A DNA stretch of 64,000 nt from Pseudodesulfovibrio alkaliphilus (GTDB taxonomy: Bacteria; Desulfobacterota; Desulfovibrionia; Desulfovibrionales; Desulfovibrionaceae): positions 34,418-98,417 of the forward strand of contig NZ_WODC01000010.1 in the NCBI RefSeq assembly GCF_009729555.1. Direction: 5' to 3'. Shown in pieces: positions 15,739 to 23,628 of this stretch. The notes beneath the pieces were generated by a model. That model searched no databases. It saw nothing but the letters and a program-made list of their open reading frames with translations, and was not told where the DNA came from. Each line of letters begins with the position of its first letter. Position 1 is the stretch's first letter. A program made the position numbers and the translations under genes.

Positions 15739-16515
15739 ATGAATCCTTCGGGCATCCAGACCATCGCCATCGTGGGCGCCAAGGGCCAGATGGGGACGCT
15801 CTTCAGCCGGGACTTCGCCGCGCTGGGATGCGCGGTGTCTCCCCTGGACCGGCCGCTGACCGACCAGTCCATCCGCGCCGCCCTGACCGGCTGCGACCTC
15901 CTCCTGCTCTGCGTGCCGGTCACAGCCATGGACGCGGTGCTGGACCGCGTCGCGCCGCACCTTGCGCCACCCGCCATCCTCTGCGACGTGGGCTCGGTCA
16001 AAATGCTGCCCGTCAAGGCGATGCTCGACCGCTACGACGGCCCTGTGGTGGGCACCCACCCCCTCTTCGGCCCGGTCATTCCCGAGGGGTTCGAGCCGCG
16101 GGTGGCCGTGGTTCCCGGCCGCGATACCGACGCCGACACCGATGCCGCCCGCGCTGTGGCCGACCTGTTCAGCGCATGCGGCTACACCAGTTTTCCCTCC
16201 ACAGCCGAAGAACACGACAAGGCCATGGCCATCATCCAGGGCCTCAACTTCACTTCCACCGTGGCTTTCCTGGCCGCTGCCAGGGATGTCGATTCCATCG
16301 AAAACTACGTTACCCCGTCCTTTCAGCGCAGACTCGACGCAGCCCGCAAAATGCTCACCACAGACACCGAACTCTTCGAGGCCATCTCCGAGGCCAATCC
16401 TTTCCTCCAGGAGAGCAACCGCAAGTTCATGTCCTACCTGAGCCTCGCCGCCGGGGGCGATCTGGACCTGCTCGCCGAAAGGGCGCAGTGGTGGTGGCGT
16501 AACGAATCATATTAG
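15739..16515 (+). CDS. tyrA: Prephenate dehydrogenase
   Basis: NAD-dependent oxidative decarboxylation of prephenate to 4-hydroxyphenylpyruvate, for tyrosine. Seen: Rossmann start IAIVGAKGQMGTLF, CDVGSVKMLPVKAML, the GTHPLFGPV motif and a helical C-terminal dimerisation region. 258 residues, the short monofunctional form without mutase or ACT domain, so no built-in feedback domain is visible. It is the last gene before the 528-base gap that splits the operon; its stop codon merges with the first of the alternative hairpins described there. Confidence 0.9.
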   Translation: MNPSGIQTIAIVGAKGQMGTLFSRDFAALGCAVSPLDRPLTDQSIRAALTGCDLLLLCVPVTAMDAVLDRVAPHLAPPAILCDVGSVKMLPVKAMLDRYDGPVVGTHPLFGPVIPEGFEPRVAVVPGRDTDADTDAARAVADLFSACGYTSFPSTAEEHDKAMAIIQGLNFTSTVAFLAAARDVDSIENYVTPSFQRRLDAARKMLTTDTELFEAISEANPFLQESNRKFMSYLSLAAGGDLDLLAERAQWWWRNESY

Positions 16516-16598
16516 GGGTGCGGCTTGCAAAGCCGGACGCGCACTTGCGTACACGCAACGAAGGCCGCACCCCGACAAGGGTGCGGCCTCATTGTTTT
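16515..16598 (+). terminator. Terminator with competing upstream hairpin after tyrA
   Basis: Terminator: AGGCCGCACCC (16562-16572) with GGGTGCGGCCT (16579-16589), a perfect 11-bp stem with a 6-base loop, followed by CATTGTTTT. Its 5' arm also pairs perfectly with GGGGTGCGGC (16515-16524), which begins in the tyrA stop codon. The two hairpins exclude each other, as in an attenuator, but no leader peptide is seen. Confidence 0.7.
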
Positions 16599-16852
16599 CG
16601 GGAGGGAATGATGAGGGACACATGAAAGGATTGTGAAGAGAAGAGAAAGGCAGGGGAGGAAGCCGCCTGCGGCGGTATTGGTGTGGAATGATTTCGTCCC
16701 TTCGGGCCGACGCAACTGGCGCTGCGACGCTCCCGCCCATTGCCCGGCTGACGAAGGGAAGTCGAAAATGGTGTGAAAGGGCTGGAAAGGAAAAAGCGAA
16801 GAGACAGTGTGAGCGAGTGGATGTTGCCCAGCGGACAGACCAGCAGCCCCCC
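16599..16852. other. tyrA-trpE gap, first part: no gene seen
   Basis: About 250 bases between the post-tyrA terminator and the long inverted repeat. The open frames on both strands are short, have unlike composition and overlap the palindromes. No convincing promoter or conserved coding was found. Confidence 0.5.
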
Positions 16853-16931
16853 GCGGTTTGAAGCCGAAAAAACGGCGGGAAACTCTGGAGCGGGGAACGC
16901 GGTACCGCCCGTTTTTTCGGGTTCAAACCGC
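16853..16931. repeat. Long imperfect inverted repeat in the tyrA-trpE gap
   Basis: Left arm 16853-16878 and right arm 16905-16931 pair as GCGGTTTGAA/TTCAAACCGC (10 bp) and then CGAAAAAACGG/CCGTTTTTTCG plus CGG/CCG with a small mismatch and a one-base bulge. A hairpin of this length with an internal T run can end transcription from either side; it may also be the relic of a small mobile element. Confidence 0.65.
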
Positions 16932-16935
16932 AACC

Positions 16936-16992
16936 CTGGGGTCTAGGGGCCAGGCCCCTGGCGGGTCCGGGCAGAGCCCGGCCGCCGGAGGC
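16936..16992. repeat. Repeat element copy C (short form)
   Basis: Two small palindromes, AGGGGCC-A-GGCCCCT (16945-16959) and CCGGGC-AGA-GCCCGG (16967-16981). Its end carries the 16-base word CCCGGCCGCCGGAGGC (16977-16992), shared exactly with the elements at about 23.4 and 24.9 kb. It is a member of the same GC-rich intergenic repeat family. Confidence 0.7.
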
Positions 16993-17043
16993 ACTTCAAC
17001 GGTGCAACATTGACCATAACGACGACATCACGAGGGAGTGACG

Positions 17044-18501
17044 ATGCAGAAGATACAATTGACGCAGCACGGGAAGTGGCTCCCGGCAGACGTGCAGACG
17101 ACCATCAGCCTATACATGGGGCTGGTGGGCAACCAGCCTGGGATATTGCTTGAGAGCGCCGAGGTGGATGGCCGGTTGGGCCGGTACAGTCTGATCGCCT
17201 GGGATTACCGGATGATCCTCCATCCGGTAGACGGCAAACTGGTGGTGGAAACCACAGACGAGCGGCTGGAGCCGCTCAAGAAATTCGCCGGGACCGACTA
17301 TATGACCGGGCTAAAGCAGGTAATCGCCAGCCTGCGTGTGGCCCAGGAGACTTCGGGGGGCAAGGCCCGCGACACCCTTCCCGGCTTGACGCGGGGGCTA
17401 TACGGCTATTTCGGCTACGGCGTGGCGGGGATGTTCGAGCGCAAACTGAAAGACGTGTGCAGACCGAAGGACGCCGAGGCGTGCCTGGTGCTGCCGGGGC
17501 AGATGGTGCTATTCGACCATCTGCGCCATTCATGCTGCTATCTGAGTCTGGACGAGGGGGCCACGCCGACGCCTGCCCCCGTCCAATGGGCCACGGACCT
17601 GAAGGCCCCTGAGGTGGGGACGCCCGAGGTCCGTCCAGGGCGGATGGCGTACATGGCCGGGGTGGAAAAGTGCAAGGAGCTGATCGCCCAGGGCGAGTGC
17701 ATCCAGGTGGTGCTTTCCACCCGGTTCACCGTACCTGTGCCTGACGACCCGTTCCGCATTTATCGGCGGCTGCGTCAGGCCAACCCGTCACCCTTCATGT
17801 TTTACATGAAATTCCCGGACTGCGCGTCCATGGGCAGAACGTGCGGCACCACCCTGCTCGGTTCGTCGCCGGAGATGATGGTCCGCTGCGCTGCCGGGCG
17901 ACTGGAAGTCCGGCCCATCGCGGGCACCCGCTGGCGGGGCGAAACCGAGAAGGAGGACATGCGCCTTGAGGCCGAACTGCTGGCCGATCCCAAGGAACGG
18001 GCCGAGCATGTCATGCTGGTGGACCTGGGCCGCAACGATCTTGGCCGCATCTCCAAGCCGGGCACGGTCACGGTGGAGAAATTCATGAATGTCGAGCGTT
18101 TTTCCCACGTCATGCACCTGACCTCGTATGTGGAAGGGGAGTTGAAGGACGGGCTGGACGGCGTGGACGTGCTCCAGGCCACCTTCCCTGCCGGGACGCT
18201 TTCGGGTGCGCCGAAAATCCGGGCCATGGAGATCATCGCGGAAACCGAGCCCCAGGAGCGCGGCCCGTATGGCGGCTGCATCGGCTGGATGGGGCTGGAC
18301 GAGGGCGTGGTCAACCTGGACACAGGCATCACCATCCGCTCCATGTGGATACGAAACGGCGTGTGCCACTGGCAGGCCGGGGCCGGAATCGTCTACGACT
18401 CCGACGCCGAGGCCGAATGGAACGAATGCCACAACAAGGCGCGAGTGCTGCTGGACGTGATTACCGGCAAGGGAGGCACCGATGTTTTTGCTGATCGATA
18501 A
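17044..18501 (+). CDS. trpE: Anthranilate synthase component I
   Basis: Large subunit of anthranilate synthase, making anthranilate from chorismate with ammonia passed from TrpG. Seen: the tryptophan feedback motif LLES in GILLESAEVDGRLG, GSSPEMMVR, RPIAGTRWRG, LVDLGRNDLGRI and FPAGTLSGAPKIRAMEII. About 485 residues. The ATG at 17044 is chosen for GGGAG at 17034-17038. The gene is the first of the trp part of the operon, and its end overlaps trpG. It can be regulated by Trp at protein level, by the upstream attenuator at 11 kb and perhaps by the structures after tyrA. Confidence 0.95.
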   Translation: MQKIQLTQHGKWLPADVQTTISLYMGLVGNQPGILLESAEVDGRLGRYSLIAWDYRMILHPVDGKLVVETTDERLEPLKKFAGTDYMTGLKQVIASLRVAQETSGGKARDTLPGLTRGLYGYFGYGVAGMFERKLKDVCRPKDAEACLVLPGQMVLFDHLRHSCCYLSLDEGATPTPAPVQWATDLKAPEVGTPEVRPGRMAYMAGVEKCKELIAQGECIQVVLSTRFTVPVPDDPFRIYRRLRQANPSPFMFYMKFPDCASMGRTCGTTLLGSSPEMMVRCAAGRLEVRPIAGTRWRGETEKEDMRLEAELLADPKERAEHVMLVDLGRNDLGRISKPGTVTVEKFMNVERFSHVMHLTSYVEGELKDGLDGVDVLQATFPAGTLSGAPKIRAMEIIAETEPQERGPYGGCIGWMGLDEGVVNLDTGITIRSMWIRNGVCHWQAGAGIVYDSDAEAEWNECHNKARVLLDVITGKGGTDVFADR

Positions 18502-19054
18502 TTTCGACTCCTTCACCTTCAACCTGGTGCAGGCTTTTCAGGTGCTGGGGGCCGAGCCGGTGGTCATCCGCAACGACAAGAACAAGGTACTCGCCCTTGC
18601 CGAAAGCGGCCGACTCACCCGCGTCTGCCTCTCGCCCGGCCCGAGCAACCCGGAGAACGCCGGGCACTGCCTGGAGTTTCTGAAGCGGCTCCCGGCCCGG
18701 GTGCCTGTGCTGGGCGTATGCCTTGGCCATCAGACTCTGGGGCATTTTGCGGGCGCCCCGGTGGTCCGTGCCGAGCGTATCATGCACGGCAAGACCTCAC
18801 TGGTTCACCACCAGGGCGCTGGAATATTCGCAGGGCTTCCCAACCCCTTTGAGGTCTGCCGCTACCACTCGCTGCTTGTCCCGGCCGAAAAGGCGGCGGA
18901 TGTCCTGGAGGTCACGGCCCGCACCGACCGGGGCGAGGTCATGGGCCTGGCGTACCGCGACAGACCGTGGTTCGGTGTGCAATTCCACCCCGAATCCATC
19001 CTGACCCCGCATGGTCCGAAAATACTCAAAAACTTCCTGAGCGTGGAGGGATAA
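18482..19054 (+). CDS. trpG: Anthranilate synthase component II (glutamine amidotransferase)
   Basis: Class-I glutamine amidotransferase subunit that supplies ammonia to TrpE. The nucleophile Cys is in GVCLGHQTLGHF, and the catalytic His-Glu pair in VQFHPESIL. LLIDNFDSFTFNLVQ at the N-terminus is typical. 190 residues with no fused trpD domain. It overlaps the trpE end by 20 bases, consistent with equal production of the two subunits. Confidence 0.95.
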   Translation: MFLLIDNFDSFTFNLVQAFQVLGAEPVVIRNDKNKVLALAESGRLTRVCLSPGPSNPENAGHCLEFLKRLPARVPVLGVCLGHQTLGHFAGAPVVRAERIMHGKTSLVHHQGAGIFAGLPNPFEVCRYHSLLVPAEKAADVLEVTARTDRGEVMGLAYRDRPWFGVQFHPESILTPHGPKILKNFLSVEG

Positions 19055-19058
19055 CGCC

Positions 19059-20072
19059 ATGACCGTCACTGTATCCGAAATACTCGAGCTGCTGGCCCGC
19101 CGGGAGTCCCTGACCGACGAGCAGGCCGGGCTCATGTTCTCCGAGATGATGAGCGGCAACCTGACCGAAGGACAGATCGGCGCCTTTCTCATGGGCCTGC
19201 GGACCAAGGGGGAGGACTCCACGGACCTGGCTGCCGGCGTCCGCGCCGGGCTGGCGGTAGCGGTCAGAATCCCCGGCTTCGACGGCAGCCGCGAGGAGCC
19301 GGTCATAGACACCTGCGGCACGGGCGGCGACGGCCAGTGCAGCGTCAACTGCTCCACCGCCGTGTCCCTTTTCCTGGCCGACATGGGCCATACCGTGGCC
19401 AAGCACGGCAACCGCGCCCTGTCCTCATCGTGCGGTTCGGCCGACGCGCTGGAAGCCCTCGGGGTGCCGCTGGAGCAGACGCCCGAGGAGGCGGCCAGGA
19501 GCCTTGAGGAGCACCACTTCGCCTTCCTCTTCGCTCCGGCCTACCATCCGGCCTTCAAGCACGTCATGCCGGTTCGCCGCCAGCTCGGCATCCGCACCCT
19601 GTTCAACCTCATGGGCCCGCTGCTCAACCCGGCCCGCCCATCGCACCAGCTACTCGGCGTGGGCGCACCCGACAAGCTCCACCTCATGGGCGAGACCCTG
19701 CTGCTGACAGGCGTACGCCGCGCCCTCATCTTCGCCGGAGCGGGCGGTTTCGACGAGCTGACCACCTGGGGCGTCAACCGGGGCTACCTGATCAACGACG
19801 ATGTCATGGAAAAGATCACTGTCAATCCCGAGAAACTCGGTTTCGCTCCCCATGCGCCCGAGGACGTGCGCGTCGGCGGCAAGGACGATGCCGTGGCCAA
19901 ACTACGCGAAGTCCTCGCGGGCACCGGCCCCAGGGCCATGATGGACATGGTTGCCCTCAATCTGGCAGGGTGCCTCCACCTTCTCGACCAAGGCACCATG
20001 CGCGAATGCGCGGACATGGCCAGAGACATTGTTAACAACGGACTTACCAAGGGAATCCCCAATGCTGGATAA
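19059..20072 (+). CDS. trpD: Anthranilate phosphoribosyltransferase
   Basis: Attaches phosphoribosyl pyrophosphate to anthranilate. Seen: the PRPP-binding DTCGTGGDG with NCSTAVSLFLADMGH, the KHGNRALSSSCGSADALEALG block, and HPAFKHVMPVRRQLGIRTLFNLMGPL. 337 residues, normal. It is four bases after trpG and overlaps trpC at its 3' end. Confidence 0.95.
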   Translation: MTVTVSEILELLARRESLTDEQAGLMFSEMMSGNLTEGQIGAFLMGLRTKGEDSTDLAAGVRAGLAVAVRIPGFDGSREEPVIDTCGTGGDGQCSVNCSTAVSLFLADMGHTVAKHGNRALSSSCGSADALEALGVPLEQTPEEAARSLEEHHFAFLFAPAYHPAFKHVMPVRRQLGIRTLFNLMGPLLNPARPSHQLLGVGAPDKLHLMGETLLLTGVRRALIFAGAGGFDELTTWGVNRGYLINDDVMEKITVNPEKLGFAPHAPEDVRVGGKDDAVAKLREVLAGTGPRAMMDMVALNLAGCLHLLDQGTMRECADMARDIVNNGLTKGIPNAG

Positions 20073-20832
20073 ATTCAGGCAAGCCAAGCAAAAAGAGATC
20101 GAAAGCCTGCGCAAGGACTTCATGGAGGGCCGCGTGCCCGCCGTGTACCAGAACGGGCGCCCATCCTTCACCGAGGCCATCCGGGCCAAGGGACCGGGCG
20201 CGGTCATCGCCGAGTTCAAGCCTTCGAGCCCCAGCCAAGGCGTCATCCGAGAACACGCCAACCCATTGGATTTTGCGGATATATATGCAGCGAACGGCGC
20301 AGCCGCCATCTCAGTCCTCACCGAACACGTCTACTTCGGCGGCCATCCCGACTACCTGTTCATGATGAAGGGGCCGGGCCTGCCGCTCTTGCGCAAGGAC
20401 TTCATCTTCGACCCGCTCCAGGTGGCCATGACCGCGTCCAGCCCGGCCTCGGCCGTGCTGCTCATCGCACGCATGTTCGCCTCTGCCGCGGAACTCAAGC
20501 AACTGGTGGATCTGGCACGCATGCCCGGCCTGGCCCCGGTGGTGGAAATATTCGACCAAGCGGACCTGGACACGGCCCGCCAAGCCGGAGCGGACATCAT
20601 CCAGGTCAACAACCGCGACCTGGACACCCTGACCACCACTCTGAACCAAAGCCGCTCCTTCATCCGGCAAAAACGCGATGGCGAGCTGTGGATCAGCGCC
20701 AGCGGCGTGTCGACCCGCGCACAGGTGGAGGAGATGGCCGCCCTCGGCTTCGACGCCGTGCTCATCGGCACCAGCCTGATGCGGGCCGACGACCCCGGCC
20801 GTCTGCTGGCCGAACTGACGGGAAGACTCTGA
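20062..20832 (+). CDS. trpC: Indole-3-glycerol phosphate synthase
   Basis: TIM-barrel enzyme closing the indole ring. Seen: AVIAEFKPSSPSQG, LPLLRKDFIFDPLQV with the catalytic lysine, IIQVNNRDL, and the phosphate-binding SGVSTRAQVEE end. 256 residues, monofunctional (no fused TrpF). The ATG at 20062 lies inside the last codons of trpD (AATGCTGGATAA), so translation is coupled. Confidence 0.95.
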   Translation: MLDKFRQAKQKEIESLRKDFMEGRVPAVYQNGRPSFTEAIRAKGPGAVIAEFKPSSPSQGVIREHANPLDFADIYAANGAAAISVLTEHVYFGGHPDYLFMMKGPGLPLLRKDFIFDPLQVAMTASSPASAVLLIARMFASAAELKQLVDLARMPGLAPVVEIFDQADLDTARQAGADIIQVNNRDLDTLTTTLNQSRSFIRQKRDGELWISASGVSTRAQVEEMAALGFDAVLIGTSLMRADDPGRLLAELTGRL

Positions 20833-21458
20833 TGTCCCGACCCCTGATCAAAATCTGCGGCATGACCCGCATGGAGGATGTCCGCCTGTGCGTATCCCTG
20901 GGCGCGGACCTGCTCGGGTTCATCTTCCACGCGGCCAGCCCGCGCCGGGCCGCCCCGGACTTTGTCGCCTCGGTCAAGACCGGCCGCGCCGTCAAGGTGG
21001 GGGTCTTCGTCCACCAGTCCGCCGACGAGGTGATCGAAATCATGGACCGCTGCGGCCTGCACGCCGCCCAGCTGCACGGCGGGCAGGACATGGCCTTCTG
21101 CGAGGCCGTGGGACCGGACCGGGTCATCCGCACCTTCTGGCCCGAGACCTACGCCTCGCCCGAGGCCCTGCTGCGCGACATGGAAAACCACGCCGAAGTC
21201 TGCGGCCATTTCCTCCTCGACGCAGGCGGCAAGGGCCAGGGCGGCACGGGGCAGTCCATTGATTTCGGAATCCTGCAACACATTGAAATACAAACACCCT
21301 GGTTCCTGGCAGGAGGCATTGGCCCGAACAATATCGACGCCGCTCTGGCCCTGAATCCCCCGGGCCTGGACATCAACTCCGGCGTGGAAAGCCAACCTGG
21401 AATCAAGGACAATAGCAAACTGCAAGCGGTCTTCGACCGGATCGACAAGGTAAGATAG
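20832..21458 (+). CDS. trpF: Phosphoribosylanthranilate isomerase
   Basis: TIM-barrel isomerase acting before TrpC. Seen: IKICGMTRMEDVR with the catalytic Cys, GVFVHQSADEVIEIM, LHGGQD, and the aspartate loop LLDAGGKGQGGTGQSIDF. 208 residues. The start overlaps the trpC stop (TGATG), which indicates coupling. Confidence 0.94.
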   Translation: MSRPLIKICGMTRMEDVRLCVSLGADLLGFIFHAASPRRAAPDFVASVKTGRAVKVGVFVHQSADEVIEIMDRCGLHAAQLHGGQDMAFCEAVGPDRVIRTFWPETYASPEALLRDMENHAEVCGHFLLDAGGKGQGGTGQSIDFGILQHIEIQTPWFLAGGIGPNNIDAALALNPPGLDINSGVESQPGIKDNSKLQAVFDRIDKVR

Positions 21459-21460
21459 CC

Positions 21461-22624
21461 ATGAAAAAAGGATACTTCGGCGATTTCGGCGGCCAGTTCA
21501 TCCCAGAGCTGCTCATGCCGCCCCTTCTGGAGCTTGAGCAGGCCATGCAGGCCATCCTCCCCAGCGAGGCATTCCAGAGCCGCTTCACGGCCATGCTCAA
21601 GGAAAACGTGGGCCGCCCCTCGGCCATCACCCACTGCCCCAACCTCTCGCGAGACCTGGGGCTCGACCTCTGGCTCAAGCGCGAGGACCTCAACCACTCG
21701 GGCGCACACAAGATCAACAACACCCTGGGCCAGGGGCTGCTGGCCAAGATGATGGGCAAGACCACCCTGCTGGCCGAGACCGGCGCGGGCATGCACGGCG
21801 TGGCCACAGCCGTGGCCGCCGCCATGCTCGACATGAAGTGCCTCGTCTACATGGGCGCCACCGACGTGGTCCGCCAGGCCCCCAACGTCAACCGCATGCG
21901 CCTCATGGGCGCGGAGGTCGTGGCCGTCGAGTCCGGCACCAAGACCCTCAAGGACGCCATCAACGAGGCGCTGCGGCGCTGGCTCTCGGACCAGGAAACC
22001 ACCCACTACTGCTTCGGCACCGCCGCCGGGCCGCACCCCTTCCCCACCCTGGTGCGCGAGTTCCAGCAGGTCATCTCGCGCGAGGCCCGGCAGCAGTTCC
22101 TGGAGCGCAACAACAACCGCCTGCCCGACGTGGTCGTGGCCTGCGTGGGCGGCGGCTCCAATGCCATCGGCATGTTCCACCACTTCGTGCCCGATCCCTC
22201 GGTGAGCATCGTGGGCGTTGAGGCTGCAGGCACAGGCGAACCCGGCTGCGACAACTCCGCCCCGCTCAACCTCGGCACCGACGGCATCCTGCACGGCATG
22301 AAGACCAAGCTGCTCCAGTCCCCCCAGGGCCAGATCCTGCCCTCGCACTCCATCGCGCCCGGCCTCGACTACCCCGGCGTGGGCCCCGAACACGCCCACC
22401 TGCACGCCACCGGCCGCGCCACCTACGTAACCATCAACGACGCCCAGGCCATCAACGCCTTCATGACCCTCTCCCGGCGCGAAGGCATCATCCCGGCGCT
22501 GGAATCGTCCCACGCCGTGGCCTACGCCATCGAGCATTGCGCCCAACTCAAGGGCAAGTCCGTCCTCGTCTGCCTCTCGGGCCGCGGCGACAAGGACATG
22601 GCCATCGTCGATTCCATCCTTTAG
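21461..22624 (+). CDS. trpB: Tryptophan synthase beta chain
   Basis: PLP enzyme joining indole and serine. Seen: FGDFGGQFIPELLM start, the PLP lysine in REDLNHSGAHKINNTLGQ, ETGAGMHGVA, the phosphate loop CVGGGSNAIGMFHHF, and GVGPEHAHLH. 387 residues, the standard TrpB1 type. It follows trpF by two bases and precedes trpA by 11 bases; the two products form the alpha2-beta2 channelling complex. Confidence 0.96.
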   Translation: MKKGYFGDFGGQFIPELLMPPLLELEQAMQAILPSEAFQSRFTAMLKENVGRPSAITHCPNLSRDLGLDLWLKREDLNHSGAHKINNTLGQGLLAKMMGKTTLLAETGAGMHGVATAVAAAMLDMKCLVYMGATDVVRQAPNVNRMRLMGAEVVAVESGTKTLKDAINEALRRWLSDQETTHYCFGTAAGPHPFPTLVREFQQVISREARQQFLERNNNRLPDVVVACVGGGSNAIGMFHHFVPDPSVSIVGVEAAGTGEPGCDNSAPLNLGTDGILHGMKTKLLQSPQGQILPSHSIAPGLDYPGVGPEHAHLHATGRATYVTINDAQAINAFMTLSRREGIIPALESSHAVAYAIEHCAQLKGKSVLVCLSGRGDKDMAIVDSIL

Positions 22625-22635
22625 GAGAATATGCA

Positions 22636-23397
22636 ATGAATCCCATGCAATCGAAAATAGAAGCTGCCATGGCCAAGGGCAAGGTCGCCCTCATCCCGTT
22701 CCTGCCCGCCGGATTCCCCAGCCGCGATCAGTTCTGGAAGGAACTCGAACAGCTCGACGCCGCAGGCGCGGCCGTCATCGAAATAGGCATGCCCTTCTCC
22801 GACCCCGTGGCCGATGGCCCGGTCGTGGAAAAAGCGTCCCTCAAATGCCTTGAGGACGGCATCGACCTCGCCTGGATATTCGAGGGCCTCAAGGCGCGCA
22901 AGGGCAGCTTCAACGCCGCCCTGCTGCTCATGGGCTATCTCAACCCCGTCTATCAGTACGGCCTTGACGCCTTTGGCGCAGACTGCGCCGCCGCCGGAGT
23001 CTCCGGCCTGATCATCGCCGACCTGCCCCACGAGGAATCCGGCTTCGTCAAGCAGGCCATGGCCCCCCACAACGTCGCCCTGGTCCCGCTCATCGGCCTG
23101 AACACCAGCCTTGATCGCATGCGCCTCTACGCCGAGGACGCTCAGGGCTTCTGCTACTTCGTCTCGGTCCTCGGCACCACCGGCCAGCGCGAATCCCTGC
23201 CCGAACGCATCCGCGAAAAACTCGCCGAGGCCCGGTCCATCTTCACCATCCCCATCGCGCTGGGATTCGGCATCAAACACCCCGACCAGCTCGCCAGCTT
23301 CGCCGGACTCATGGACGCCGCCGTGTTCGGCTCCGCACTCATCACCCACATCGCCACCGGCCACACAAGCACCCAATTCATGGAGCCCTGGCAATAG
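22636..23397 (+). CDS. trpA: Tryptophan synthase alpha chain
   Basis: Splits indole-glycerol phosphate to indole for TrpB. Seen: LIPFLPAGFPSRDQF, EIGMPFSDPVADGPVVEKAS with the catalytic Glu, IIADLPHEE with the catalytic Asp, and IALGFGIKHPDQL. 253 residues. The start at 22636 is preceded by TAGGAG eight bases away. It is the last gene of the supraoperon; repeat element A with its strong hairpin follows 13 bases after the stop and probably ends transcription. Confidence 0.95.
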   Translation: MNPMQSKIEAAMAKGKVALIPFLPAGFPSRDQFWKELEQLDAAGAAVIEIGMPFSDPVADGPVVEKASLKCLEDGIDLAWIFEGLKARKGSFNAALLLMGYLNPVYQYGLDAFGADCAAAGVSGLIIADLPHEESGFVKQAMAPHNVALVPLIGLNTSLDRMRLYAEDAQGFCYFVSVLGTTGQRESLPERIREKLAEARSIFTIPIALGFGIKHPDQLASFAGLMDAAVFGSALITHIATGHTSTQFMEPWQ

Positions 23398-23400
23398 GGG

Positions 23401-23508
23401 GATGGAGATGCCTCCGGCGGCCGGGGGAAGGGGGAAAAAACCCTTTGAAAAGGGTTCTTTTCTCCCTTCCCCCGGACCCCCATCCCCCTTTTTCCTAAAC
23501 TTTTTGGC
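23401..23508. repeat. Repeat element copy A, left boundary of the AT-rich island
   Basis: GC-rich element carrying the 16-base word GCCTCCGGCGGCCGGG (23410-23425). It has a two-tier hairpin: CCGGGGGAAGGG/CCCTTCCCCCGG outside and AACCCTTT/AAAGGGTT inside. Its far end reads CTAAACTTTTTGGCGGGG. The same features in the same order are found inverted at 24865-24986. A 15-base G run (23509-23523) directly follows. The hairpin may also terminate the trp operon. Confidence 0.8.
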
Positions 23509-23540
23509 GGGGGGGGGGGGGGGAGGGAAAGATTGAGGGC

Positions 23541-23577
23541 ACAAATCTTGATTATTTGTGTTCGCTGTGCTTATATT
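23541..23577 (+). promoter_or_regulatory. Promoter of the AT-rich island gene
   Basis: TTGATT (23548-23553) and TATATT (23572-23577) with an 18-base spacer. The -35 sits inside an inverted repeat ACAAAT-CTTGATT-ATTTGT (23541-23559) that could be an operator. GAGGGG stands just before the ATG at 23629. Confidence 0.55.
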
Positions 23578-23628
23578 GAATCTTAACGATTCCTTATAGC
23601 GTGGCATATCTTCACTCTGAGGGGCGGA

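Noticed and set aside
16589..16933. 114-codon minus-strand frame in the tyrA-trpE gap
   Set aside because: It mostly reads the long inverted repeat and terminator; residue composition is unlike the other genes.
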